Counted from the stretch's first letter, positions 8,747 through 16,227 are shown. The stretch is DNA of 26,024 bases from JBNJGT01 sp051819765 (GCA_051819765.1 JBNJGT010000018.1:1-26024); one strand, 5' to 3'. Notes: generated by a model not told the origin, from the letters alone. Program-made: numbers and translations.

Positions 8747-9463
8747 ATGTCTCAAAAAGAATTCAACGAGTTTCTGGGAAACTATCTAAGCAGTAAACGC
8801 CGCCCAAAAAAGCGGATTAAGAACGTCAAGAATATTTTTCAAAAAGAGGAGAAAGTGGAGATCCCGGAACTTGAAAGGGGTGGAATTCAGGTCATCAAAA
8901 AGGATGAAACCCTCTTCCAGCGAATGTTCAGGAACAAGAAACCCCAGTACGAGGGAGATATCCCAAAAGAAGAAGTAGAAAAGGAACTTGCCAGTGCTGA
9001 ATTTGACTCAGAGGAGGAGGAGATCAAAGAGGAGATTGAAGCATCTCCCACACTAAAGGAACGTGTCAGTCACTTTTTTTCCCGTTTCAAAAGGCCACAA
9101 ACAGAGGATGAGGAGGTATATACGGAAGATAAGGTATATGACGACGAAGGCTATCTCATAACCGAGCTTGAGGAGCTGGAAGAAAAGGAAGAGGAACTTA
9201 TTAACCAGGAAAAGATGTTGAAATCGCGGAGAAAAGGACTAATCAAATCAATCATTCGGCTTTTCAAGGAACAACCAGAACGAGAGGAACCTGAGATATC
9301 CCCGGATACGACTGAACTGGAGGAAGAGCTTAAAGAAGTTGCCAGGTTCACTGTGGATGTCATGAAAAGCCTGCCAAAAAGGAAAATACAGGACCTCAAG
9401 CACAGAGAGGAATTCAAGAGATTCAAGGAAATCCTTAAAAAAAGAGACCTTATACGGGAGTGA
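8747..9463 (+). CDS. Highly charged coiled-coil protein heading the GTPase/roadblock operon
   Basis: The protein has 238 residues from ATG 8747, preceded by AGGTG; an in-frame TTG at 8726 is less likely because it would precede the predicted transcript start. I do not recognise a family. It has no membrane segment or signal peptide, so it is predicted to be cytoplasmic. It is dominated by Lys, Arg and Glu. The N-terminus (about 1-35) is basic. The middle alternates acidic runs (around 80-100 and 115-160, including ELEELEEKEEELINQEK) with basic patches. The region around 125-165 is a strong coiled-coil candidate. A helical basic C-terminus ends the protein. Four bases separate its stop from the GTG of the KaiC-GTPase gene. 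Its place suggests an adaptor or scaffold for that GTPase; this is inference only. Confidence 0.85.
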   Translation: MSQKEFNEFLGNYLSSKRRPKKRIKNVKNIFQKEEKVEIPELERGGIQVIKKDETLFQRMFRNKKPQYEGDIPKEEVEKELASAEFDSEEEEIKEEIEASPTLKERVSHFFSRFKRPQTEDEEVYTEDKVYDDEGYLITELEELEEKEEELINQEKMLKSRRKGLIKSIIRLFKEQPEREEPEISPDTTELEEELKEVARFTVDVMKSLPKRKIQDLKHREEFKRFKEILKKRDLIRE

Positions 9464-9467
9464 TAGT

Positions 9468-10667
9468 GTGAAATTCAAAACAGGGATACCAAAACTGGAT
9501 GAATTCCTAGAGGGAGGACTTATACCCGGTACAGCAACGATATTCTGGACACAGCCTGGCATTTCCAATGCGCCGTTCTGCTACCAGTTGATAAACAGTA
9601 TCTTATCAGAGGACCATAATGTCATCTATGTGGTACAGACTAAACGTCCGGATACTATCGAGCAGGAGATCAATGATGCAGGATGGGATGTCACCAAGCA
9701 CAAGGAAGAGGGTAACTTCAAGTTCATTGACGCGTACAGTGCTATTGTCAATACCAAATCAACAGAGACGCTCGTTGTTGGCAATCCTCGGAATATCACA
9801 GAATTTACCCAGGTGATTGAGGACTACCTGGTGAGAACCCAAGGGAAATGCGTGGTAATCTTTGATTCACTCTCGACCCTCGTCAATGATTCTTTCAAGG
9901 ATCTACTCGAAGAGATGAAGAAATGGAAGGAGATGTTCCTGCGCTTTGATAGCTGCGGTGTCTTCCTGTTCACTGAATGGCCGTATGGTGAGGAGATCAC
10001 GAATCAGGTGAGAGAAATTGCCGACAGTATAGTTGAACTCAAGGCAATCGAGGAGAAGGTGATTCTCCGGGAATACTTCACGGTACCAAAGGTCAGTTGG
10101 GGGAACCCTATCAAGCGGGGTGTCCCTTTCAAGGTAGTGGTACCGGGAGGAATAAAGGTCTATATCCCAAAAGTCCTTGTCACAGGGGATTTCAATGCAG
10201 GAAAGTCAAGCTTTGTCCATACTGCCTCAGATACAGCGGTCAGTGTGGATAGAATAGGCACTACGGTTGCGCTTGATCATGGGCACTTGGAGTATCGGGG
10301 ATTTAGTGTCGATCTCTTCGGAAGCCCAGGCCAGGAACGGTTCGACCCGTTACTCAAAATGCTGGGTAATGAAAGCTTGGGAGTCATTGTTGTTGTCGAT
10401 GCCACTGACCCAGGCACATTTACACGGGCCTTAAGCATGCTCAACAAATCAAATTCAGAGGGCTTGCCCTATGTGGTGGCTGCAAACAAGATGAATCGTG
10501 AGAATGCGATGGCAGTTGAAGAGATCAGGCAGAATATGGGGCTAGACCCCCATGTGCCAATAATTGAGGTGCATGCTGATGGTGAAGGGAGGGAAGGTGA
10601 AACCTGTCAACTCAGCAAGGATGACATTTACAAGACACTTGACGCATTATTTGATCGAATAATTTAG
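9468..10667 (+). CDS. Degenerate KaiC/RecA-like domain fused to a Ras-like small GTPase
   Basis: The protein has 399 residues with a GTG start four bases after the previous stop. Residues 1-215 look like a KaiC/RAD55-type RecA fold. GIPKLDEFLEGGLIPGT matches the opening of that family, and VVIFDSLSTL gives Walker B with Asp133. The Walker A site, however, reads QPGISNAPF (29-37) and lacks the Lys-Thr pair, so ATP hydrolysis here is doubtful. Residues 235-399 are a small GTPase: G1 GDFNAGKS (240-247), a candidate switch threonine in GTTVALDHG, G3 DLFGSPGQERF (282-292) and G4 NKMN (340-343) instead of NKxD. The GTPase part resembles the MglA/Arf-like group that pairs with roadblock proteins. 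A roadblock gene follows 10 bases downstream. Predicted to be a cytoplasmic switch; the partner and output are inferred. Confidence 0.88.
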   Translation: MKFKTGIPKLDEFLEGGLIPGTATIFWTQPGISNAPFCYQLINSILSEDHNVIYVVQTKRPDTIEQEINDAGWDVTKHKEEGNFKFIDAYSAIVNTKSTETLVVGNPRNITEFTQVIEDYLVRTQGKCVVIFDSLSTLVNDSFKDLLEEMKKWKEMFLRFDSCGVFLFTEWPYGEEITNQVREIADSIVELKAIEEKVILREYFTVPKVSWGNPIKRGVPFKVVVPGGIKVYIPKVLVTGDFNAGKSSFVHTASDTAVSVDRIGTTVALDHGHLEYRGFSVDLFGSPGQERFDPLLKMLGNESLGVIVVVDATDPGTFTRALSMLNKSNSEGLPYVVAANKMNRENAMAVEEIRQNMGLDPHVPIIEVHADGEGREGETCQLSKDDIYKTLDALFDRII

Positions 10668-10677
10668 GTGGACAATA

Positions 10678-11049
10678 ATGGGAATTACCAAGAAAGAAGA
10701 ATTGAATGAAGTGCTCCATAAGCTTGACTCCTTGGGTGATGTGGAGGGTAGCGCAGTCATAACAAGAGATGGACTTTTGGTATCGTCTGATTTTCGTACT
10801 GATACCAATGCAGAGACCTTTGCGGCGATGAGCGCGACCATGTTTGGCGCAGCTGAAACTGCAGTCAGTGAACTGAATAAGGGTGAGGTCCTCAGGGTCA
10901 TTACCGAAACGAAGGGCTATAAACTGGTGGCCATGGGTGCCGGTAACACTTCGGTGGTTGTGACACTGGTGAATTCTGATACCAATTTGGGTCTCATACT
11001 GGTGGAACTGCAGAAGGCCACTGAAAAGGTCAAAAGCATCATGGAGTAG
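10678..11049 (+). CDS. Roadblock/LC7 domain protein (MglB-like)
   Basis: The protein has 123 residues, all one roadblock/LC7 domain. The pattern LHKLDSLGDVEGSAVITRDGLLVSS followed by the helix with AAMSATMFGAAETAVSEL and the strand YKLVAMGAGNTSVVVTLV is typical of the family. Roadblock proteins form dimers that bind small GTPases and often act as their activating proteins, as MglB does for MglA. An AGGTGGA Shine-Dalgarno (10666-10672) overlaps the stop of the GTPase gene and precedes ATG 10678, indicating a shared transcript. The obvious partner is the GTPase domain encoded immediately upstream. That pairing is inferred from gene order and family knowledge. Confidence 0.9.
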   Translation: MGITKKEELNEVLHKLDSLGDVEGSAVITRDGLLVSSDFRTDTNAETFAAMSATMFGAAETAVSELNKGEVLRVITETKGYKLVAMGAGNTSVVVTLVNSDTNLGLILVELQKATEKVKSIME

Positions 11050-11052
11050 AAA

Positions 11053-11493
11053 ATGCAATGCGACATGTGTGGACAGGAAGCACAACTGTTCCCCACGGAG
11101 ATAGAGGGAACTGTGCTGCAGGTGTGCAAACGATGCTCCCGGTACGGAGCGATACAAAAGGCACCAAAACCTGTCAAGCCTAAGGTCAAACGAAAACCTA
11201 AGGAAGAACCAGAATATTTGATTGTACCTGATTATGCGTCACAAATCCGGGCTGTCCGGGAAAAGAGCGGGCTTACACAGGAACAGTTCGCAAAGCGAAT
11301 CAATGAAAAAGTGTCCCTCATCCATAATCTTGAGCGGGGGAAGATGAAACCCCCTCTAAAACTGGCGAGAAAACTGGAAAAGACGTTCTCACTCAAACTG
11401 GTGGAGGAAGATTCTCAGGAGAAAGGAGAATCCTTTAAGACTTCACACTCAGATGGTTTGACCTTGGGAGACCTGTTGAAAGGCAAGGAATGA
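11053..11493 (+). CDS. mbf1: Archaeal multiprotein bridging factor 1 (MBF1)
   Basis: The protein has 146 residues. An N-terminal zinc ribbon has Cys3-x2-Cys6 and Cys25-x2-Cys28. A basic Pro/Lys linker (about 35-52) follows, then an XRE-type helix-turn-helix (about 62-118, with REKSGLTQEQFAKRINEKVS and LERGKMKPP). This is the standard archaeal MBF1 architecture; in eukaryotes the homologue bridges transcription factors and TBP, while archaeal MBF1 is linked to translation or ribosome association. It starts three bases after the roadblock stop, so it is co-transcribed with the GTPase module. Its last 45 bases overlap the convergent membrane-protein gene. The link between MBF1 and the switch genes may be only operonic convenience. 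Confidence 0.92.
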   Translation: MQCDMCGQEAQLFPTEIEGTVLQVCKRCSRYGAIQKAPKPVKPKVKRKPKEEPEYLIVPDYASQIRAVREKSGLTQEQFAKRINEKVSLIHNLERGKMKPPLKLARKLEKTFSLKLVEEDSQEKGESFKTSHSDGLTLGDLLKGKE

Positions 11494-12726
11494 CCATATC
11501 TGAATCTGCTGATCATAGATTTTCTCGAAGGAGTCTGCAGAGAGCACAAAGAGGAGGCCTTCGTCCGGGGCCTGCCAGACAGCTCCCTCAAGCATTTCCG
11601 GATGTACCCATACATGCGAGACCTTCTCCTGCCGCATGAATGACTCTGCCCTCTCCAGTGATCTGGTATGAAAAACGCTTGTGTTCTCACCATGCCCATA
11701 GGCAGGCTCTTTGTGGGAGAAGTACCGAATCCAGGTGGCATACTCATCATCACTCAGAACTGTCCCCGCTGTTCCTGCGATAGGTCTGAAACTTTCTGCG
11801 ATCTCATCAGTCGGAGGATCACTCTTCACTTCATTAAGATAGGACATGAGAGAGAACAATAATCCCAAGGCCAAGAGGAAAAGGGAGATGTGTTTGATCT
11901 CCCGTAAAGCCCAGTTGCGCTTGATGATTGAGAGGAAGCCATAGGCTCCAATTATTGAGAGACCAAGTATCAGATATGATGCAAGGTAGGAGTGGAAGAA
12001 AGTCAGAAGCAATGTCAAAGATAGTGTCAGGAAAATATACCAGTACGTGCGCTTATATTCCCACACATGCGCAAATCCGATGATTACCAAAAGCAAGAGA
12101 AAGGCTCCGCCACCTATGCCTGCACCCAGTTCGGTGATACCAAAGCGAGGAGGAAATGTCTGGAATGGGTGGTAAAGATATAGCAACAGACCCGGTACTA
12201 ACACGACAGGGATGATTTTTTTGGTTTTGTGGTATTTGGCAAATGGAAGATACACGATTGCTGCCATTACCCCCCCATAAAAATCGATCAACGGGATAAG
12301 TGCATACAACAACACGGCAAGCCATGTATGAGGGTAGAGATACCAGGCAAGCAACAAGCACACTAGCGCAAGACTTGTTCCAGTGGGCAAGAGGATCATG
12401 CTGATAAACACCGGAGACATGGCAAAAAGGATCAAACCCACCAATACCATATCCTCCCGGATATACCGAGTCAAGACACTGTAGCCCAGGATAATTATGA
12501 GAAAGGCTGAAACTGATGCCATCAAAAGAAGTACCGGCGGAGTCAAAGGAAGTATATCCAACAGATAACTCGGGGTATTCTGGATAGTCATGTACTGATA
12601 CGGAAGCTTACCGATGGGTAGGAATCCTTCATTCAAATACCGTAGTAAGACTGTTATCACTATAATCAGGGCTGTCGCCACAAAGATCCTGGCTTTTGTG
12701 ATATAATGCAGATAGTTGCGTTTCAT
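11449..12726 (-). CDS. Polytopic membrane protein, GT-C/STT3-like (second of tandem pair)
   Basis: The protein has 425 residues with about ten hydrophobic segments up to roughly residue 310. A soluble C-terminal domain follows. ATG 12726 overlaps the stop of the upstream gene (4 bases), so the two are translationally coupled. The C-terminal domain (TVLSDDEYATWIRYFSHKEP, then an AESFMRQEKVSHVWVHPEM-like segment) parallels the corresponding domain of the neighbouring 495-residue protein, where a residue is presented, then a helix, then YDIDYIYIS. This suggests both belong to the same GT-C glycosyltransferase/STT3-like superfamily. Unlike its neighbour it shows no clear acidic DxD/DDE motif in the first extracellular loop, so it may be a non-catalytic or accessory member. 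It overlaps mbf1 tail to tail by 45 bases. Confidence 0.75.
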   Translation of the reverse strand: MKRNYLHYITKARIFVATALIIVITVLLRYLNEGFLPIGKLPYQYMTIQNTPSYLLDILPLTPPVLLLMASVSAFLIIILGYSVLTRYIREDMVLVGLILFAMSPVFISMILLPTGTSLALVCLLLAWYLYPHTWLAVLLYALIPLIDFYGGVMAAIVYLPFAKYHKTKKIIPVVLVPGLLLYLYHPFQTFPPRFGITELGAGIGGGAFLLLLVIIGFAHVWEYKRTYWYIFLTLSLTLLLTFFHSYLASYLILGLSIIGAYGFLSIIKRNWALREIKHISLFLLALGLLFSLMSYLNEVKSDPPTDEIAESFRPIAGTAGTVLSDDEYATWIRYFSHKEPAYGHGENTSVFHTRSLERAESFMRQEKVSHVWVHPEMLEGAVWQAPDEGLLFVLSADSFEKIYDQQIQIWSFLAFQQVSQGQTI

Positions 12727-14210
12727 TTCAGATCACATATTGACTTAAATATCTGGATGTCCCCTTCCTCAAAGACCAACTGAAAGCAATCCTGATCAGT
12801 CACATACCCAACCTGGCGGATGCCATAAAAATCCTTGACGCGATCAGAGATGTAGATGTAATCGATATCATATTTGTTGAGGAGCTCTATGGCTTTTGTC
12901 TCAAAATCGGTCTGATACATCTCCCTGATGTCCTCAAAACGTTGGTTTATGTTCTCAATGAGGAGAAAGTTCCCATCAGCCACAGTTGTCCGCTCAGCAT
13001 TGTAGGCTACAAAGTGACCTAATATATACGGAGTAAGTATGACCGCATCCTGTTCAGTATGATTCTTGAGGAAGTGCATCGCCTCAACCTCACTCTCAGA
13101 AAGGCGGTTATCCAATTCAATTGCTGAGAAATGCAAGGTGGGAACGAAGATTGTCAACCCATACGCAAGCACAAAGAAGAGAATCATAAGCCCTCTGAGG
13201 TGGCTAAACTTGGACCTATCTATGAAAAGGAGGCTGAGCTTGACTGATTGCGCAAACAGGATGGTAAGCAACAAGGCAGAGAAAATCAAGCCAATGGAAA
13301 GCGGGATGAGATTCGTTGTCATAAAGACCGCAAGTACAATAAAGAAGGCAAGGAGCAGGTATATCGGACGTTTCTTCTCCTTGAATGAATATTTGTAAAT
13401 GATGTACATCCCTCCTAAAAGCGGCAATATGCCGACAAGGGTGATTATATCGAGCACTAGCACCTGCTGGGTCTCTACCACTTGGCGGGGAATGTTCTGC
13501 AGCAAGATCGCCGGGCCATATTCGAGGAACGCTTTCTTGAAAATGATGAATTGGGTCCAGAATACGAAGAGGACTGAAAAGAGGATGATCTCAAGCTCTG
13601 CCTTTGTCTGTTGAAGGTTTTCCAATCGAAGGAGAAGCAGGTAGGCAAGAAACCCAAAAATGATCACATAGGCAGTGATATGCGTGAGACTCAATACCAG
13701 GATACTTGCAATGAAGATCTTGGTGTAGGTCTTTGACTTATTGATGTTCAGAAATGCGTGCATCATGAGCAGACTCAGTGGGAAGACCAGCACCAGAGAG
13801 GAAATGTGATTAAAGGTCTGGGAGAAGAATATGGGAACTGAGGCAACCAGACCTGAGATGATCAGGGATAATCTTTGATTTCGGGTTATATCATGGACAA
13901 GCAGATAGCCTGAAAAGATGACTGTATTTGCGATTATGTTGGGGATGAGTTTGCCTACTAGTGTGATCGGCATGAATAGGTTGAAAAAGGCCAGGATGTA
14001 ATAGAAGAGTGGACAGAAGAGTTGGATGCGGCCCCCATAGCTCAGGGAGTCTTCATAGAGAGGGATCCCACTGTCAGTTATGGCTTCTACCTGACGCAGT
14101 GAAAAATAGGATTCATCGTCGCTGAACGTCTCTGCCTGAAAGGCGAACAGCAAGCGTATGGCAAGGAATACCAGAAAGATTACTACGAGGGTAACACCCT
14201 TTCGGTTCAT
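12723..14210 (-). CDS. Polytopic GT-C family glycosyltransferase, STT3/PMT-like
   Basis: The protein has 495 residues. ATG 14210 is preferred over an in-frame TTG at 14219 because the TATA element at 14233-14241 is centred 27 bases upstream. The first transmembrane helix (about 6-26) is followed by an outward loop carrying TFSDDESYF (Asp31-Asp32-Glu33), the acidic motif of GT-C transferases that use lipid-linked sugars. About eleven further hydrophobic segments follow. A C-terminal domain (about 375-495) contains DAVILTP, VAYNAERTTVADGN and YDIDYIYISD, reminiscent of the STT3/AglB region after WWDYG, but the WWDYG motif itself is absent. It is therefore more likely a glycan-building or PMT-like transferase than the main oligosaccharyltransferase. 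The substrate is unknown; sequon-rich surface proteins lie nearby. Confidence 0.78.
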   Translation of the reverse strand: MNRKGVTLVVIFLVFLAIRLLFAFQAETFSDDESYFSLRQVEAITDSGIPLYEDSLSYGGRIQLFCPLFYYILAFFNLFMPITLVGKLIPNIIANTVIFSGYLLVHDITRNQRLSLIISGLVASVPIFFSQTFNHISSLVLVFPLSLLMMHAFLNINKSKTYTKIFIASILVLSLTHITAYVIIFGFLAYLLLLRLENLQQTKAELEIILFSVLFVFWTQFIIFKKAFLEYGPAILLQNIPRQVVETQQVLVLDIITLVGILPLLGGMYIIYKYSFKEKKRPIYLLLAFFIVLAVFMTTNLIPLSIGLIFSALLLTILFAQSVKLSLLFIDRSKFSHLRGLMILFFVLAYGLTIFVPTLHFSAIELDNRLSESEVEAMHFLKNHTEQDAVILTPYILGHFVAYNAERTTVADGNFLLIENINQRFEDIREMYQTDFETKAIELLNKYDIDYIYISDRVKDFYGIRQVGYVTDQDCFQLVFEEGDIQIFKSICDLK

Positions 14211-14232
14211 ATTTCCCAAAAAGTCGAGTTGG

Positions 14233-14241
14233 TTTTTAAAT
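14233..14241. promoter_or_regulatory. Single central TATA element between divergent radB and GT-C genes
   Basis: TTTTTAAAT on the plus strand is ATTTAAAAA on the minus strand. It is centred 25 bases before radB ATG 14262 and 27 bases before the GT-C ATG 14210. No second TATA-like element fits in the 51-base gap, so one element may serve both directions. Confidence 0.6.
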
Positions 14242-14261
14242 CTTTAGGCGATAGTTTTTTA

Positions 14262-14972
14262 ATGGCTGAGAAAAGTTCTTTCTCCATGAGGAAACCAACA
14301 GGGACTGAGGCATTCGATACGCTACTGGAAGGAGGAATCGAGTCTGATATCCTTACGATCATCTATGGGCCCGCTGGCAGTGGAAAGACGAATGTATGCA
14401 TCCATGCGGCAATCGCATGTGTGAATGAAGGCAAAAAGGTCATCTATGTGGACACGGAAGGCGGATTCTCAGGAGACCGGCTGCTACAGATCAAGGATGG
14501 GAAGGAAGCCTTGGATTCCATCTATTTCCTGCGACCGACCACCTTTGCCAAGCAGAAGGAAGATTTTGAGAAACTCAAGCAGATGGTAGATGAAAAAGTG
14601 GGATTGATTGTGGTTGATACCATCGCAATGCTCTATCGTCTTGAGATTGGTAAAAGCGATAAACTCTATGCACTCAATCGGGAGTTGGGCCGGCAGATCT
14701 CATTCCTCTCTGAACTTGCGCGTACAAAGGACATACCTGTGCTTATCACCAACCAGGTCTATACCTCGTTTGAGCAGAATACGGTAACCATGGTCGGCGG
14801 CGATCTCTTGAAGTACCAAAGCAAGTGCCTAATTGAGCTGCAGCGTCTCAAGAGCTCACACCGGGCAGCAATCCTGAGAAAGCATCGTTCAATCCTGGAG
14901 GATAAGAAAATATTATTTGAAATAAAAAAAGAAGGGCTTATTCTTCAGCAAAGTCCTCATATACATGGCTGA
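14262..14972 (+). CDS. radB: DNA repair and recombination protein RadB
   Basis: The protein has 236 residues from ATG 14262. An earlier in-frame ATG at 14229 lies upstream of the TATA element and cannot be on the leaderless transcript. It is a compact RecA/RAD51-fold ATPase lacking the N-terminal helix-hairpin-helix domain of RadA, as expected for RadB. Walker A is GPAGSGKT (36-43), Walker B is LIVVDTIAML, and the ITNQVYTSFEQ segment after it matches the RadA/RadB L2-side region. The substrate-side GTEAFDTLLEGGIESD opening is typical. RadB is a RecA-family paralogue that assists recombination and interacts with RadA, DNA polymerase D subunits or Hjc in euryarchaea. Its last 35 bases overlap the convergent rpsB. 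Confidence 0.92.
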   Translation: MAEKSSFSMRKPTGTEAFDTLLEGGIESDILTIIYGPAGSGKTNVCIHAAIACVNEGKKVIYVDTEGGFSGDRLLQIKDGKEALDSIYFLRPTTFAKQKEDFEKLKQMVDEKVGLIVVDTIAMLYRLEIGKSDKLYALNRELGRQISFLSELARTKDIPVLITNQVYTSFEQNTVTMVGGDLLKYQSKCLIELQRLKSSHRAAILRKHRSILEDKKILFEIKKEGLILQQSPHIHG

Positions 14973-15537
14973 GTTCTTCATCACTCTTGAGCTTCCCCTT
15001 TGCTCTCAGGTACTCACGGGTCAGGATATAGAAGAACAGGCCAAGGGATTTCTTACCCTTATTGTTGCATGGGACGACAAGGTCAAGGTTCTCTGGCTGA
15101 TTGTTGGTATCACAGAGACCAATCACTGGAACTCCTGCAAGAACTGCATCCTTGATCACATTCTTGTCGGGCCATGGGTCTGTTATCAGGATGACCTTTG
15201 GTTCAATAAAATTCCTGAGATGAGGGTTGGTCATTATTCCGGGTGGATACCTACCTGCAAAGACACGTATGCCAGTTAGTTTCCCGAACAGTTTTGCGGG
15301 TTTCCAGCCATTCTCACGCCGGCTTGCAATAATAATCTCCTCTGGTTCATAGCGAGCAAGGAACTGAGCGGCAAGTCCGATGCGCTGGTCGATGCGTTGC
15401 AGGTTCAGCACTGAGAGCCCGTCTGGACGGGTCTTATAGATAAACTCTGACATGTAACCTGTCTTGAACTTGGTTCCGATGTGAATGCCTGCCTTGAGGT
15501 ATTGCTCTTGGGGTACTAAATATTCTTCTTCTGTCAT
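14938..15537 (-). CDS. rpsB: 30S ribosomal protein S2 (uS2)
   Basis: The protein has 199 residues, the usual length for archaeal uS2. Family landmarks are YLKAGIHIGTKFKTGYM near the N-terminus, GLSVLNLQRIDQRI, FAGRYPPGIMTNP, LITDPWPDKNVIKDAVLAGVPVIGLCDTNN, and the IVPC/VPCNNKGKKSLGL segment. It is a small-subunit head protein needed for initiation-complex assembly. ATG 15537 has the SD-like AGGTGAT (15543-15549). It stands alone, without the L13/S9/RNA polymerase N/K genes that often accompany it in archaea. Its promoter lies about 125 bases upstream, giving a leader near 100 nt, far longer than at other genes here. It overlaps radB tail to tail by 35 bases. Confidence 0.96.
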   Translation of the reverse strand: MTEEEYLVPQEQYLKAGIHIGTKFKTGYMSEFIYKTRPDGLSVLNLQRIDQRIGLAAQFLARYEPEEIIIASRRENGWKPAKLFGKLTGIRVFAGRYPPGIMTNPHLRNFIEPKVILITDPWPDKNVIKDAVLAGVPVIGLCDTNNQPENLDLVVPCNNKGKKSLGLFFYILTREYLRAKGKLKSDEELSHVYEDFAEE

Positions 15538-15542
15538 GATAT

Positions 15543-15668
15543 ATCACCTACGCGAATAGAATTGAGTTCGTAAGAACTGCAATCTTTATCGCCTTGTGCA
15601 GTCGTTGCATACCATCGTAATGATATGCGCCGGCAATATGTATGAGGGATGGGAGTTCTTTTATAAAC
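15543..15668 (-). promoter_or_regulatory. rpsB promoter and long structured 5' leader
   Basis: TATA element CTTTTATAAAC-type at 15658-15668 (minus strand GTTTATAAAAG) predicts a start near 15636, about 100 nt before ATG 15537. The leader contains a perfect short hairpin at 15565-15578 (arms AGTTC/GAACT around a 4-base loop) and ends with AGGTGAT at 15543-15549. A leader of this length before uS2 suggests possible autogenous control. Confidence 0.45.
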
Positions 15669-16227
15669 CTTTTGCTACGCAGGCCATGAAACTTTTTCCG
15701 TGATGGACATTTCTTTTTGTAGGTATATTTCTGATGGAGCGAACCTTTAGTTCCATTGCAACCCTGTCGACAATATTTGATTTTTAATTCCACTAGAAAT
15801 TTTTTTGAAAATATTCTCATCACGAAGCGATTTGGGTGACCCGCTACGCATGAGTTTTTCGAAGAAATGACCTGCATCAGTATTACGCAGGCCAATCAGT
15901 ATTCTCATATAAGGTGAAAGGGGGAGGTCCCTTACGGGGATGTCACCTCTTTTAAAAAAGAAACGAGGCCGAAGTCGATGCTAAAGGAATTCTTCGAAAA
16001 ACTCGCTACGCATCTGAAAAATGCTTTGGGTATCTTGATTCGGTTGCCCTGTCCGTAAGGAGCCGTCTCTATGAAAATATTTCAGCTGATGATACAGAAT
16101 CCTTGAACCACTAAAACAGTGCCTGTAGTTGTCCCCTCCACAGACACAGCCTCCTTTTGGTAGCTTGTTCCTGCCATTGACAGGCCTTCTGATTCCTTGT
16201 GTTAGCAACAGAAATCGTGCTACACTA
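15669..16227. other. Gene-poor interval with short direct and inverted repeats
   Basis: I see no supportable gene in this ~560-base stretch. It contains a 15-base inverted repeat, GAGTTTTTCGAAGAA at 15852-15866 against TTCTTCGAAAAACTC at 15990-16004. The word TACGCAGGCCA occurs twice, near 15675 and 15884. GCTACGCA occurs near 15674, 15843 and 16005. A hairpin-like element AGGTGA...TCACCT at about 15913-15947 encloses AAGGG/CCCTT and is followed by TCTTTT. It could hold a small RNA, or decayed mobile DNA. It is not a tRNA by the B-box test. Confidence 0.4.

Noticed and set aside
15548..15895. 115-codon minus-strand frame upstream of rpsB
   Set aside because: It overlaps the rpsB promoter and leader, has an irregular Cys/Lys-rich composition and no start signals. 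It is more likely chance or decayed sequence.
16080..16200. C/D-box small RNA (TGATGA near 16087, CTGA near 16190)
   Set aside because: The boxes are about 100 bases apart with no D'/C' boxes between, and the first box lacks the leading purine.
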